Source: Acidobacteriota bacterium
Lineage (GTDB): Bacteria; Acidobacteriota; Blastocatellia; HR10
Assembly (NCBI GenBank): GCA_030550025.1
Contig: JAUQQC010000008.1
Coordinates: 49,301 to 113,300, forward strand
Direction: 5' to 3'
Length of the DNA: 64,000 nt
The position numbers and the translations under genes were made by a program. How positions within the stretch are numbered: the first letter of the stretch is position 1; each line of letters begins with the position of its first letter. Positions 29,777 to 37,427 of the stretch are shown piece after piece. Below the pieces are notes generated by a model, which searched no databases, had not been told where the DNA came from, and worked only from the letters and a program-made list of their open reading frames with translations.

Positions 29777-30190
29777 ATGATGGAAGAACCGGAGGTCACC
29801 GTCGAGAGCAAGGAGGAAGGAAGACCCATTGAGAAGAAGGCCGTAGCTGAAGGGGAGCGGCCTGATCCCCTTGAAGAGCTCGCCTCGTCAGTCAGGGAGT
29901 TCGCGCAACGGATTCCCGATTCCATTGCCAAAGCGATCGAGAAAGCGCTTCAGGGGCGAGATTTTCCGCTCATGGTGCGCGTTAATCGGGAATCGCTGCG
30001 GCGCATTGACGAATTGGTCGAGGCTGGGATCTTCAAGAGTCGTTCCGAGAGCGCGGCGTTTCTGATCAGCGAGGGGATCAAGGCGCAAGCCGGTCTCTTC
30101 GAGCGAATCGAAGAGAAGATCCGCGAGATCGAGCGGCTGCGAAGCGAGCTGAAGAGTCTCGTGAGTCAGGACGTGAGACCAACGCCGTAA
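29777..30190 (+). CDS. Ribbon-helix-helix protein with C-terminal coiled coil
   Basis: 137 residues from the ATG ATG at 29777/29780, preceded by GGAGG with good spacing. The acidic N-terminus (about 1-55) is followed by FPLMVRVNRESLRRIDELVEAGIFKSRSESAAFLISEGI (about 66-104), a CopG/MetJ/Arc-type ribbon-helix-helix: one strand with alternating residues, then two helices split by a Gly turn. The end (LFERIEEKIREIERLRSELKSL) is a coiled coil suited to oligomerisation. No toxin gene is adjacent, so it is more likely a stand-alone regulator than an antitoxin. The palindrome at 29710-29726 is its probable operator. Confidence 0.8.
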   Translation: MMEEPEVTVESKEEGRPIEKKAVAEGERPDPLEELASSVREFAQRIPDSIAKAIEKALQGRDFPLMVRVNRESLRRIDELVEAGIFKSRSESAAFLISEGIKAQAGLFERIEEKIREIERLRSELKSLVSQDVRPTP

Positions 30191-30229
30191 TCTTCTGATC
30201 CTCGCTCAAGCGCACGCTCCCGATGCATG

Positions 30230-30269
30230 AAACGAAGGGGGAGGGTGGGGGAACCACTCCCCTTCGTTT
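30230..30269. terminator. Hairpin terminator between convergent genes
   Basis: AAACGAAGGGG (30230-30240) and CCCCTTCGTTT (30259-30269) are perfect 11-bp complements around an 18-nt loop. The hairpin lies between the ribbon-helix-helix gene (plus) and the anchored protein gene (minus). A-rich and T-rich ends give it a short U tract in both directions, so it probably works bidirectionally. Confidence 0.7.
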
Positions 30270-30338
30270 AGTGGACTGGCTCGGAGTCAAGGGGTGGGGT
30301 GAAAACGCTAAGACCATAGTGGGGGATGAAGAGCGGCT

Positions 30339-30905
30339 TCATTCGAGGATAAAGCTGCATAATCGAAAGGTACCACGGAGTTCGCAGATCGAGCCGAAGA
30401 GTCGCACGGCGCGTTCTTGTCCCGTCTCATCCATCACAATGAGGCGCACGTGCTCATACACTCGCACGTCACCGTAAGAGACGACTCGCCGAGGCTCGAC
30501 GCGAAGGAGCGTATAATCGCGTCCCCCGTGTTCTTTGAGGACGCGGTGAATGCCTTCCACATCTTGTGGGGCATAGGCGGACCAAGCCCACTCGCACGAC
30601 AAATTGGGCGTGGGAGGCAAAGCGGGCCAGAGCACGCGGCAGAATTCGTCCCGTGTGAAACGAAGTCGCTCAAGCGCGACGCGATCGCCGAAGCGAACGG
30701 CGCGAAGGACAGACTCAGCGAGCGCTCGAATCGGTGTGCGCGCTTCATCGGGCACGGAAGGGAGATTCACAGGAGTCGGACCAGAAGCACCAGTCCGTAC
30801 ATTCGATGAGAGCCAAAGGCGCGCTCCCACCAGCGCGAGCAGTGCGCTGAGAAGAAACACGATGCCCCACCATCCGCGCGCATGATCACGTAGAACTCGC
30901 GCCAT
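30339..30905 (-). CDS. Membrane-anchored protein of unknown function
   Basis: About 188 residues from the ATG at 30905, chosen because it puts a basic end before the helix WWGIVFLLSALLALVGARLWL; upstream in-frame ATGs would run into the beta-helix gene. Start uncertain, no clear ribosome-binding site. The periplasmic part has an NTF2-like flavour: RALAESVLRAVRFGDRVALERL, RDEFCRVLWPALPPTP, and a terminal beta section (YEHVRLIVMDETGQERAVRLFGSICELRGTFRLCSF). No family assigned. It follows the beta-helix gene by about 105 nt in the same direction. Confidence 0.65.
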   Translation of the reverse strand: MARVLRDHARGWWGIVFLLSALLALVGARLWLSSNVRTGASGPTPVNLPSVPDEARTPIRALAESVLRAVRFGDRVALERLRFTRDEFCRVLWPALPPTPNLSCEWAWSAYAPQDVEGIHRVLKEHGGRDYTLLRVEPRRVVSYGDVRVYEHVRLIVMDETGQERAVRLFGSICELRGTFRLCSFILE

Positions 30906-31011
30906 GGCCAGGAAGGCCGCCCGTGGGGAGCGCGCAGCCTCGTGCAGCGAGCGCTCGTGCCGTTCGCTCCCCCATTCACGCGCTCTCACAGCGTGCGCGC
31001 CCCATCCCGGA

Positions 31012-32286
31012 TCACTCTCGGGCAATATGCACCCACTTCGCTTTCGTCCAATCATTCTGCGGATTGACTCCCCCCAGGAAATACACCGGCTCGAAGAACC
31101 CATCCTCCGGAGGTGAAGTCACGCGAGCCCGATCGAGAGCGGGAGAATCGTCCGTTGGTCGGAAATCGGGGTCATCGAGATTGAACGGGTCACGAAGCTT
31201 GGGATCAACGATTGCGACCTGTGCGAATTGGCTGACGATACTGCTGGTCGTGCCGGAAGCGAAGTCCGGCCTATTCCCGAAGAAGATCGAGTGAGAGATC
31301 GTGAGCTCCCCGCGTTGAGCGAGCGCTTGACTGATGCTGCCCTGAATGTCGAGCCCGGCGCGCTTGAACCCGAGGATGATGAAGTTTCGCAGCGTTCCGG
31401 CCGTCCCTCGTCGCAGCACGATGCCGGATCCACCGCCCGTCTCCGGTCGGGGGTCCCCCACCAGGGTGAAGTTATAGAGCGTGGGATTCGAGCGCGGCAG
31501 CAGGTTATTGTCGTTCTCATTGTTATCGCCCTCGATGCCTCGATCGGCCGCCGGATCCACTTCCCCATCCTGCTGGATGACGACGAACTGCGCTTTCCCC
31601 GTCCATCCCGTTTGCCAATCGAAGCCGTCGTCGCCCGGCCCGGTGACGAGGATATACTTCACGTTCACCGTGCCGCCAAAGAACTCGATCCCATCATCGG
31701 CTCCGCGATTGAGGTGAACGTGATCCACAACGGTTCCAGCACCGACGCCGGCGAGTGTGAAATTGTTCAGCTCGCGATCAGGAGCGACGGGGAATCCGGC
31801 GAACTCGATGCGGACATAGCGGATCACACCGCTGCTGTCATTGGGATCGTTACCACCATAAATGCCCGTCAGTCCGGCCTCTCCTTGCTCTTCGCCCCCG
31901 GGCGCGTTGATCGGCGCGCGACCATTGATCCACACGCCTCCCCAATCCCGAGGGCTGCGCTGCCCAGGCGGTTGTGCGCTCGTGAAGACGATGGGAGCTG
32001 ATGGAGTCCCTTCCGCGATGAGCTTTGCTCCACGATCGATGACCAAGAAGCTCCGCTCCAATCCCTTGATGACTGTGCCGGGAAGAATCGTCAACGTCGC
32101 CCCCGCACGCACGAAGACGGCGCCGCTCAGGATGTACTCCTTATCCGGAGTCCACGTGCGATCGGACGTGATGTCTCCCTGCACGATCACCTGCTCTTTT
32201 TGTTGAGCGAAGATTGGGAAAGCGCTCATGAGCCAAAGGACAGCGAACCCACCCACTGCCCCTTTCTTCCACGTGGGTCGCATCAT
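31012..32286 (-). CDS. Secreted right-handed beta-helix protein, TonB-receptor partner
   Basis: 424 residues with a signal peptide ending SAFPIFAQQ. The start has an excellent AAAGGAGGTGACCT before ATG ATG. The sequence belongs to the parallel beta-helix family often found beside TonB-dependent receptors: ATLTILPGTVIKG, APIVFTSAQPPGQRSPRDWGG, YGGNDPNDSSGVIRYVRIEFAG, VDHVHLNRGADDGIEFFGGTVNVKYILVTGPGDDGFDW. The DDGIEFFGG and DDGFDW turns resemble a polysaccharide-binding or calcium-binding cleft, but no catalytic lyase set is obvious. Thirty nt separate it from the upstream receptor gene. A periplasmic or surface substrate-binding role for the receptor is inferred. Confidence 0.85.
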   Translation of the reverse strand: MMRPTWKKGAVGGFAVLWLMSAFPIFAQQKEQVIVQGDITSDRTWTPDKEYILSGAVFVRAGATLTILPGTVIKGLERSFLVIDRGAKLIAEGTPSAPIVFTSAQPPGQRSPRDWGGVWINGRAPINAPGGEEQGEAGLTGIYGGNDPNDSSGVIRYVRIEFAGFPVAPDRELNNFTLAGVGAGTVVDHVHLNRGADDGIEFFGGTVNVKYILVTGPGDDGFDWQTGWTGKAQFVVIQQDGEVDPAADRGIEGDNNENDNNLLPRSNPTLYNFTLVGDPRPETGGGSGIVLRRGTAGTLRNFIILGFKRAGLDIQGSISQALAQRGELTISHSIFFGNRPDFASGTTSSIVSQFAQVAIVDPKLRDPFNLDDPDFRPTDDSPALDRARVTSPPEDGFFEPVYFLGGVNPQNDWTKAKWVHIARE

Positions 32287-32315
32287 AGGTCACCTCCTTT
32301 GCTGGAATTGCCATC

Positions 32316-35180
32316 TCATCGGATTCGATACGAGAGGCCGATATGCACCGTTCGGCCTCGACGATAGAACCAATAGGGATCCGATCCTTGGCGAAATCGG
32401 ATCGTGCGATCGAGCATATTCTCGAGCGAGACTTTGAGCTCCATCCGCTTCGCCTCGCCCCAGAATTGTTTGGAGAAGATGAGGTCGAGCGTGGGATACC
32501 CATCTTGAACGACGTCGGCCAAGCCATAGGCGCCGACCTCGCTCAAGCGCCGCCCGATATATTGCGCGAGTACGCGCACGTAGGCGCTCATGCGCGGAAC
32601 TTCGTATTCGATGGCGGCATTGAAGAGGTGCGTCGACTGTCCAACCAGCGGGCGCTGCAGCGAGGTGAGGACGTTCAATTGCTGCCGCCCGATCGTCACC
32701 CGCGAGTGCACGTAGGTATAGTTCCCCGACACGTGCATCCTCTGCCAGGAGGGCCCTAGGGATCCGAGACCCTGGCGAACTTCGACCTCTAAACCCGCAT
32801 TGCGAGCTCCAGCTGCATTGCGGAATGAGACGATCGTCGTCTCGTTGGATGGCTCGATCACCGGCTCGATGGGATCTCTCATCGTCTTGAAGAAGAGACT
32901 CACGGCGAGCAGCTCGGGCGGTCGAATCCACTCCCATCGCAGATCGAAATTCCGAATGCGCGTTTGCTGCAGCCCGGGATTCCCGCGCGCTGACGGTCCG
33001 CCCGTCACGTCCGTATACTCGTACGGACTCAACTCGCGAAAATGCGGGCGTGCGACCGTCTGACTCCATCCGAGACGCACGTTCATCTGAGGCGTGAGCG
33101 CGAGCACCAAGCCCAGGCTTGGGAGGACGTCTTTGACCTTCTGTCCCGCTTCCACCGGATTCAGCGTGCGATCGAAGGGATTGAACGTCTGGACGAGTTG
33201 ATCGGAATCCTCCACGCGCCCGCCCGCGATGATGCGCCATTTCTTGAACGTCAGGTCACCCATCACATATCCAGCCGAGATCTCATGCGCTGCCGCGTAG
33301 GCATCGGTCGGGCGTGTCTCCTCGAACAGCTCGAATCCATCGGGGCGAATATTCTCGAGAGCAAAAAGTCGCTCTGGCGGCAGAAAGACGTCGATCCCTC
33401 GCAAGCGCCGGGCGATAAATCGAAATCGGCGAGAGAGAAACATACGATCGCGATTGCTGTAAGAAATACCGGCCTTGAGCGCGAGCGTGAATCCACGCGC
33501 GAAGAGGAAGGTGCTCCAATCCACGGCTGGCTCTCGCAGGTTCTCGCGCATGCGGTTGAACAACCGAAGCCCACTCTGCAATTGGCTGAAGAAGCGAAAC
33601 TGCTCTCGATCCGGGTCGAATTCGTAAATGACCTCTCGCGCATCCGGCTCATCTAGGCGAGCGCGCGAATAGGTCCATCGCCACGTCAGGAGACTGTTCC
33701 CGAGATCAGGGAAGACGTGCTCCCCGGCGAGCTGTCCGGAAGCGAGCTCTTCCTCGGTGAAGCGCAGCCGGTGATTGCGAATGACGGTGAACCGACTCTC
33801 ATACCACCCTTGATAAACGCGGGTGTGATCCGTGCCATCATGGGCATAGAACGATCTCACCAACAGCTTGTGCTGCGGCGCCAACTGATACGCGAGAGAA
33901 GCCAGTCCCCCAAGGCGGGCCGTCTGAGTACTGGAGATGTACCCCTGCAGGAGATTCAGATCCACTTCCTTCGGGATTACGTCCCGCACGCGCGCGAGCA
34001 TCCCATGCCGCTGCAAGAACTCCGAGCTCGCGAAAATGCTTCGCGCGATGGGACGTCCCTCGGCGCCAAGGATATAAAAGAGGCGATCTTCGCGCTGCGT
34101 ATGAAGGGTGCTGTTGAAGCTGAGACCGCCGACGACGCCCCACCGTCCCCGGCTGCCGCCTCCCGAGATATTGATCCCTTGGTTGGGAGCTGCGCGCTGA
34201 TATCGAGGCTCCCAGATGTTCCGAAAAGCCCGACCAAAAGCTTGCCGCTCGGCTGGAGAGAACTGCCCGGAGACAATCGCCTGCTCGGGAATGATCGTTG
34301 GTAAACGTCGCGCTTGGCGACCGAAGCCGAGCCAATCCCATCGCCCCCCCGGATACGTCAGAAAAGGCTTCAAACTCGTTTGAGTGTTACCGCCGATGGA
34401 GTAGGCGATCTTGAGCGTCCCCGACGGGGGGAAGTCCAGCGTCCGGAGCTTCACAACTCCTCCGGAGAACTCTCCCGGTTGATCCGGAGCGAATGACTTC
34501 AGGACGCGGACCTCTTGAAGCAAGTTGGCCGGGATCAGATCCATGGGGACAACTCGACGATCCGGCTCGCTCGTCGGCAGCAGGGCCTCCCCGAGCATCG
34601 TCTGACTGTAGCGTTCCCCCAAGCCGCGCACGTAGACGTACTTGTTCTGCACCACGGACAGACCGACCAAGCGCGAGAGCACCGAGGCCGCGTCGGATTT
34701 CACATCGCGCACCATCTCCGACACGCTGAGAGCATCGCTCACAACGGCCGCTGCCTTCCGCTCCTCTAACAAAGCGAGACGCGCGTCTCCATCCCCTGCC
34801 CGAACTTCCACCTCTCCCAGCTTCAGATCGGTCGGACTCAAAGCGATCTCAATCACGGTCACAGCTCCTGCTCGCACTGCAACACCGTGGAGGACCTCCT
34901 CTCTATACCCCTCGCGTAAGATGCGCAACTCATACGTTCCCGGCGGAAGCGAGAGATGGAAAGTTCCCTCCGCGTCCGTCCGAACCTCCACTGGTGTGCC
35001 GACCACACTGAGGATGGCTTCCCGCAGCGGCCGATTCGTCGCTAGGTCTATGACGATCCCTGAGATCGTTCCTTTGAACTCCTGCCCTCTTCCCCCAGAC
35101 GATCCGATCTCTTGAGCCATGACCCGGATCGGGGAGATGATCGCCCCGATGGTGAGCGCGATCGGCATCATCCTCCTCAT
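32316..35180 (-). CDS. TonB-dependent outer-membrane receptor with carboxypeptidase-like N-domain
   Basis: 954 residues from the ATG at 35180, with AAGGAGGTGGGATC upstream; an ATG at 35204 lies before that site. A signal peptide ends near RVMAQ. Residues about 38-125 are a CarboxypepD_reg-like domain (GTISGIVIDLATNRPLREA, GTYELRILREGYREEVLHGV). The plug follows (VSEMVRDVKSDAASVLSRLVG, YVYVRGLGERYSQTMLGEALLP, PGEFSGGVVKLRTLDFP), then a 22-strand-type barrel ending in an aromatic terminal strand (VHIGLSYRIR). This plug type (VRGLGERY ... PDRRVVPMDLIP) pairs with beta-helix proteins like the next gene. The ligand is unknown. Confidence 0.93.
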   Translation of the reverse strand: MRRMMPIALTIGAIISPIRVMAQEIGSSGGRGQEFKGTISGIVIDLATNRPLREAILSVVGTPVEVRTDAEGTFHLSLPPGTYELRILREGYREEVLHGVAVRAGAVTVIEIALSPTDLKLGEVEVRAGDGDARLALLEERKAAAVVSDALSVSEMVRDVKSDAASVLSRLVGLSVVQNKYVYVRGLGERYSQTMLGEALLPTSEPDRRVVPMDLIPANLLQEVRVLKSFAPDQPGEFSGGVVKLRTLDFPPSGTLKIAYSIGGNTQTSLKPFLTYPGGRWDWLGFGRQARRLPTIIPEQAIVSGQFSPAERQAFGRAFRNIWEPRYQRAAPNQGINISGGGSRGRWGVVGGLSFNSTLHTQREDRLFYILGAEGRPIARSIFASSEFLQRHGMLARVRDVIPKEVDLNLLQGYISSTQTARLGGLASLAYQLAPQHKLLVRSFYAHDGTDHTRVYQGWYESRFTVIRNHRLRFTEEELASGQLAGEHVFPDLGNSLLTWRWTYSRARLDEPDAREVIYEFDPDREQFRFFSQLQSGLRLFNRMRENLREPAVDWSTFLFARGFTLALKAGISYSNRDRMFLSRRFRFIARRLRGIDVFLPPERLFALENIRPDGFELFEETRPTDAYAAAHEISAGYVMGDLTFKKWRIIAGGRVEDSDQLVQTFNPFDRTLNPVEAGQKVKDVLPSLGLVLALTPQMNVRLGWSQTVARPHFRELSPYEYTDVTGGPSARGNPGLQQTRIRNFDLRWEWIRPPELLAVSLFFKTMRDPIEPVIEPSNETTIVSFRNAAGARNAGLEVEVRQGLGSLGPSWQRMHVSGNYTYVHSRVTIGRQQLNVLTSLQRPLVGQSTHLFNAAIEYEVPRMSAYVRVLAQYIGRRLSEVGAYGLADVVQDGYPTLDLIFSKQFWGEAKRMELKVSLENMLDRTIRFRQGSDPYWFYRRGRTVHIGLSYRIR

Positions 35181-35281
35181 GATCCCACCTCCTTGCGACT
35201 TCATAACGCGGGAGAGAATACCAGATCGAGATCAATTCCCCGTTAGGGCCACGTTAAGTCTCTGTGAATTTTCAATGGGCT

Positions 35282-35740
35282 GACAACGGGAAGCGGCGGA
35301 AGCTACTGCGCGATCCCAAGGTGAGCCGGATTGTAATGGAGCAGCGGGATCGGCTGGCCCGGTTCAGGTTCGAGGCAGCCTGAGCGGGCAAGCGCATCGT
35401 CGTGGAAGGCGGCGCTGAATCTGCGGTTTTACGGTCTGGCCGTCCGAGACGGCCCTACTGGGAGGGAGCACTCCAAACGATCCAGAGGAGCATGTGGGGA
35501 CCCAGTACGCCTGTGAAGACGCTGTTAGTGGCAAAACGGACCTACATGGTTTGGCCTACGAGTCATGAGTCGTTGAGGCAGGAAGTGGCACGTCGTCCAA
35601 AGGGTGATGAGCCAGAGAACAGGAGCACGCGAGGATAAGGAACCGCTCTCTGTCGGTTCAGGAGAAGCGGCGCGTGATGTCTCGTCCACTCCGTAAGCGG
35701 AACTCGTTGAACACCGCTCCGGACCGCGCGGTGTGAGAGG
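35282..35740 (+). mobile_element. Decayed IS607-family insertion sequence remnant
   Basis: From 35285 the frame reads NGKRRKLLRDPKVSRIVMEQ then RDRLARFRFEAA, a TGA stop, and AGKRIVVEGG in the same frame. This matches the catalytic-domain strand and E-helix region of IS607 serine recombinases (P-K-V-x-x-I-V-V-E-H-R-D-R-L-A-R-F), with a stop and small deletion. Further on, VKTLLVAKRTYMVW looks like a TnpB start, so tnpA and tnpB ends are fused in a short relic. The 3' part has two hairpins, 35640-35645/35654-35659 and 35711-35717/35728-35734, as expected of an element end or omega-RNA. This is the only content of the 600-nt stretch between the receptor and DUF4173 genes. Confidence 0.6.
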
Positions 35741-35782
35741 ACTTACATGTCTAGAAGACCGCTTTCGGATCGCGCGAGGTAG

Positions 35783-37258
35783 CTATGGGCACGACCGGGC
35801 GAACGGATCCAGTTGCACCACGGCTCGCCTTGCTCTGAGGCGTGCGAGGTTCCATCCACGCCAGTCTTCGGACGACTTCCGGTACCGGTTGATCAACGAC
35901 TTGGCCAACGTGCAACGGTCCCCCGGAGCCACATCCTCCAGGCGGGATACTAACGTCGGTACAGCGTCGGCTCCTAGTCGCGCCAAGTACGCTATGTCCG
36001 CAGCCCGACGCTCTTGATGGGACAGGTGGTAGCGCGCGATCAGAGCAGCTGGGTTGGCGAGATTGAGTGCTGCCAGTATAACCATGGCGGCCACGATCGT
36101 CCCGTATGCAGCTCCAGCAGGCCGACCTCGTAAAACCGTCGCCACGAAGATGGCGATCGTGGCGGCGATCCACAAGAGAACGGCGGCACCGTATAGACGA
36201 TCCTCAGTGAGCCCGTACGCGCGCACGTAGAGACCGAGTCTCCAAAGCGCCGAGGCTAGGACCAAGGTCGTGAGCCCAAGCTGTATGGACATGAGGGCGT
36301 GGAGCACTGCGGCCCGCCGAGTTGATGGACTGACGACGAACGGAGCCACATACACGAGGGGGAGCGAGAGTCCTGCCGCGAGCACGATTTGAAAAAAGCC
36401 ACGACGCGCATACTCGGCGTACGTCAAACCGGTTTGGTTCCGGATGAAGGCCTCGCCCCCAAACAAGCTTCCCGCCTGCACGGCCACGAAGAAGGCGAAG
36501 ACAAGCGCCGTGGCGCCAAGGACGGTGATCACCTGAGTGCCGCCCAACCTCACCGCAGGTGGCGCCGGGAACCTCAGGGGACGAGATCCCATGTGAGTCC
36601 AAAGGTATCCAGCTGCCGCCCAAGTCAGCACCGCTATGAGGAGGGAGTGCGAAAGGAGGCGTTCGAGTTCGACACCAATGAGCGAACTCACCACTCTGCC
36701 GAATAACGGGTCGGCCGATGCGAACAAAGCGCCAAATCCCAGGACAAAGGGGATCGACAGGAGAAGGCCAAGCCCCACGGCCACCGCGCGTCGCGTCGTG
36801 AGGGGCCCAAGGCTTCTGATCAAATCGGCACCGCCAGTTGCCGTGCGCCACGCCGTGCCGAGGGCAGCGGCCACCAACTCTAGCACTCCGGCTTGACGCA
36901 GGCCGGCGTGACCACCTGGGATTAAGGGAAGGCAGGCGAGGCTCAAGGCGGCCAACAGATCGACCACAAGCAGCAACTCAGCATCGCGCACAGCCCACAT
37001 GGCGGCGAAGAACACTGCCGCACCCCAAGGCCACCGAGCACCTTGGCTTCGCGGCTTCAGGCCGGGAGTCGGCCGCAGGGAGCAGACAAACGCGACGAGA
37101 GCCATGGCTGTCAACCCTAGTGCTACGTTGAGCCCCCACAACGGGGCGCGAAGCAGATAATCGCCCAGGAGTCCAAGAGCGAGGGCGGTCAGGAGCAAAA
37201 GCCAAGCTGCGCGGTTTTCAGACATACGTGTGCAAAGTGCTGCGCGGTTTTCAGACAT
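35783..37258 (-). CDS. DUF4173-type polytopic membrane protein
   Basis: About 491 residues from the ATG at 37258 or 480 from 37225; both sit in copies of a 33-bp tandem repeat, so the start is ambiguous. At least ten hydrophobic helices are visible. The DUF4173 core is present: PFVLGFGALFASADPLFGRVV, FFVAVQAGSLFGGEAFIRNQTGLTYAEYARRGFFQIVLAAGLSLPLVYV (spread over 280-330), LRAYGLTEDRLYGAAVLLW-like LYVRAYGLTEDRLYGAAV and an extended soluble tail with HEAT-like DAVPTLVSRLEDV. The function is unknown in the family. It lies between the IS607 relic and selA and may be transferred material. Confidence 0.85.
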   Translation of the reverse strand: MSENRAALCTRMSENRAAWLLLLTALALGLLGDYLLRAPLWGLNVALGLTAMALVAFVCSLRPTPGLKPRSQGARWPWGAAVFFAAMWAVRDAELLLVVDLLAALSLACLPLIPGGHAGLRQAGVLELVAAALGTAWRTATGGADLIRSLGPLTTRRAVAVGLGLLLSIPFVLGFGALFASADPLFGRVVSSLIGVELERLLSHSLLIAVLTWAAAGYLWTHMGSRPLRFPAPPAVRLGGTQVITVLGATALVFAFFVAVQAGSLFGGEAFIRNQTGLTYAEYARRGFFQIVLAAGLSLPLVYVAPFVVSPSTRRAAVLHALMSIQLGLTTLVLASALWRLGLYVRAYGLTEDRLYGAAVLLWIAATIAIFVATVLRGRPAGAAYGTIVAAMVILAALNLANPAALIARYHLSHQERRAADIAYLARLGADAVPTLVSRLEDVAPGDRCTLAKSLINRYRKSSEDWRGWNLARLRARRAVVQLDPFARSCP

Positions 37259-37271
37259 ACGTGTGCAAAGT
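37206..37271. repeat. 33-bp perfect tandem duplication over the DUF4173 start
   Basis: GCTGCGCGGTTTTCAGACAT plus the next 13 bases occurs at 37206-37238 and again, identically, at 37239-37271. Each copy carries an in-frame ATG for the minus-strand membrane protein, giving the peptide repeat LCTRMSENRAA. Identity of the copies implies a recent event. A TTGACT -35-like element lies upstream at 37296-37291. Confidence 0.95.
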
Positions 37272-37427
37272 AAGGAGCCTTGTGGTGTAAAGTCAAGAAC
37301 GCGGAGGAGACCATCCAATAAGCCGCCCCCTTCAGGGACCGAATCTGTCGTCTTAATCAGGCGCCTCCATGGCTTGCTCTATCGGCCAGGCGCCTACTTC
37401 ACAGGCCTCTCGCGAAGGCCCGCGCGC

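Noticed and set aside
30223-30477. Short plus-strand frame after the ribbon-helix-helix gene
   Set aside because: Spans the terminator hairpin and then runs antisense to the anchored protein; no coding character.
35402-35638. Stand-alone small gene inside the IS607 relic
   Set aside because: Its peptide joins fragments resembling the end of tnpA and the start of tnpB, so it is part of the decayed element rather than a separate gene.
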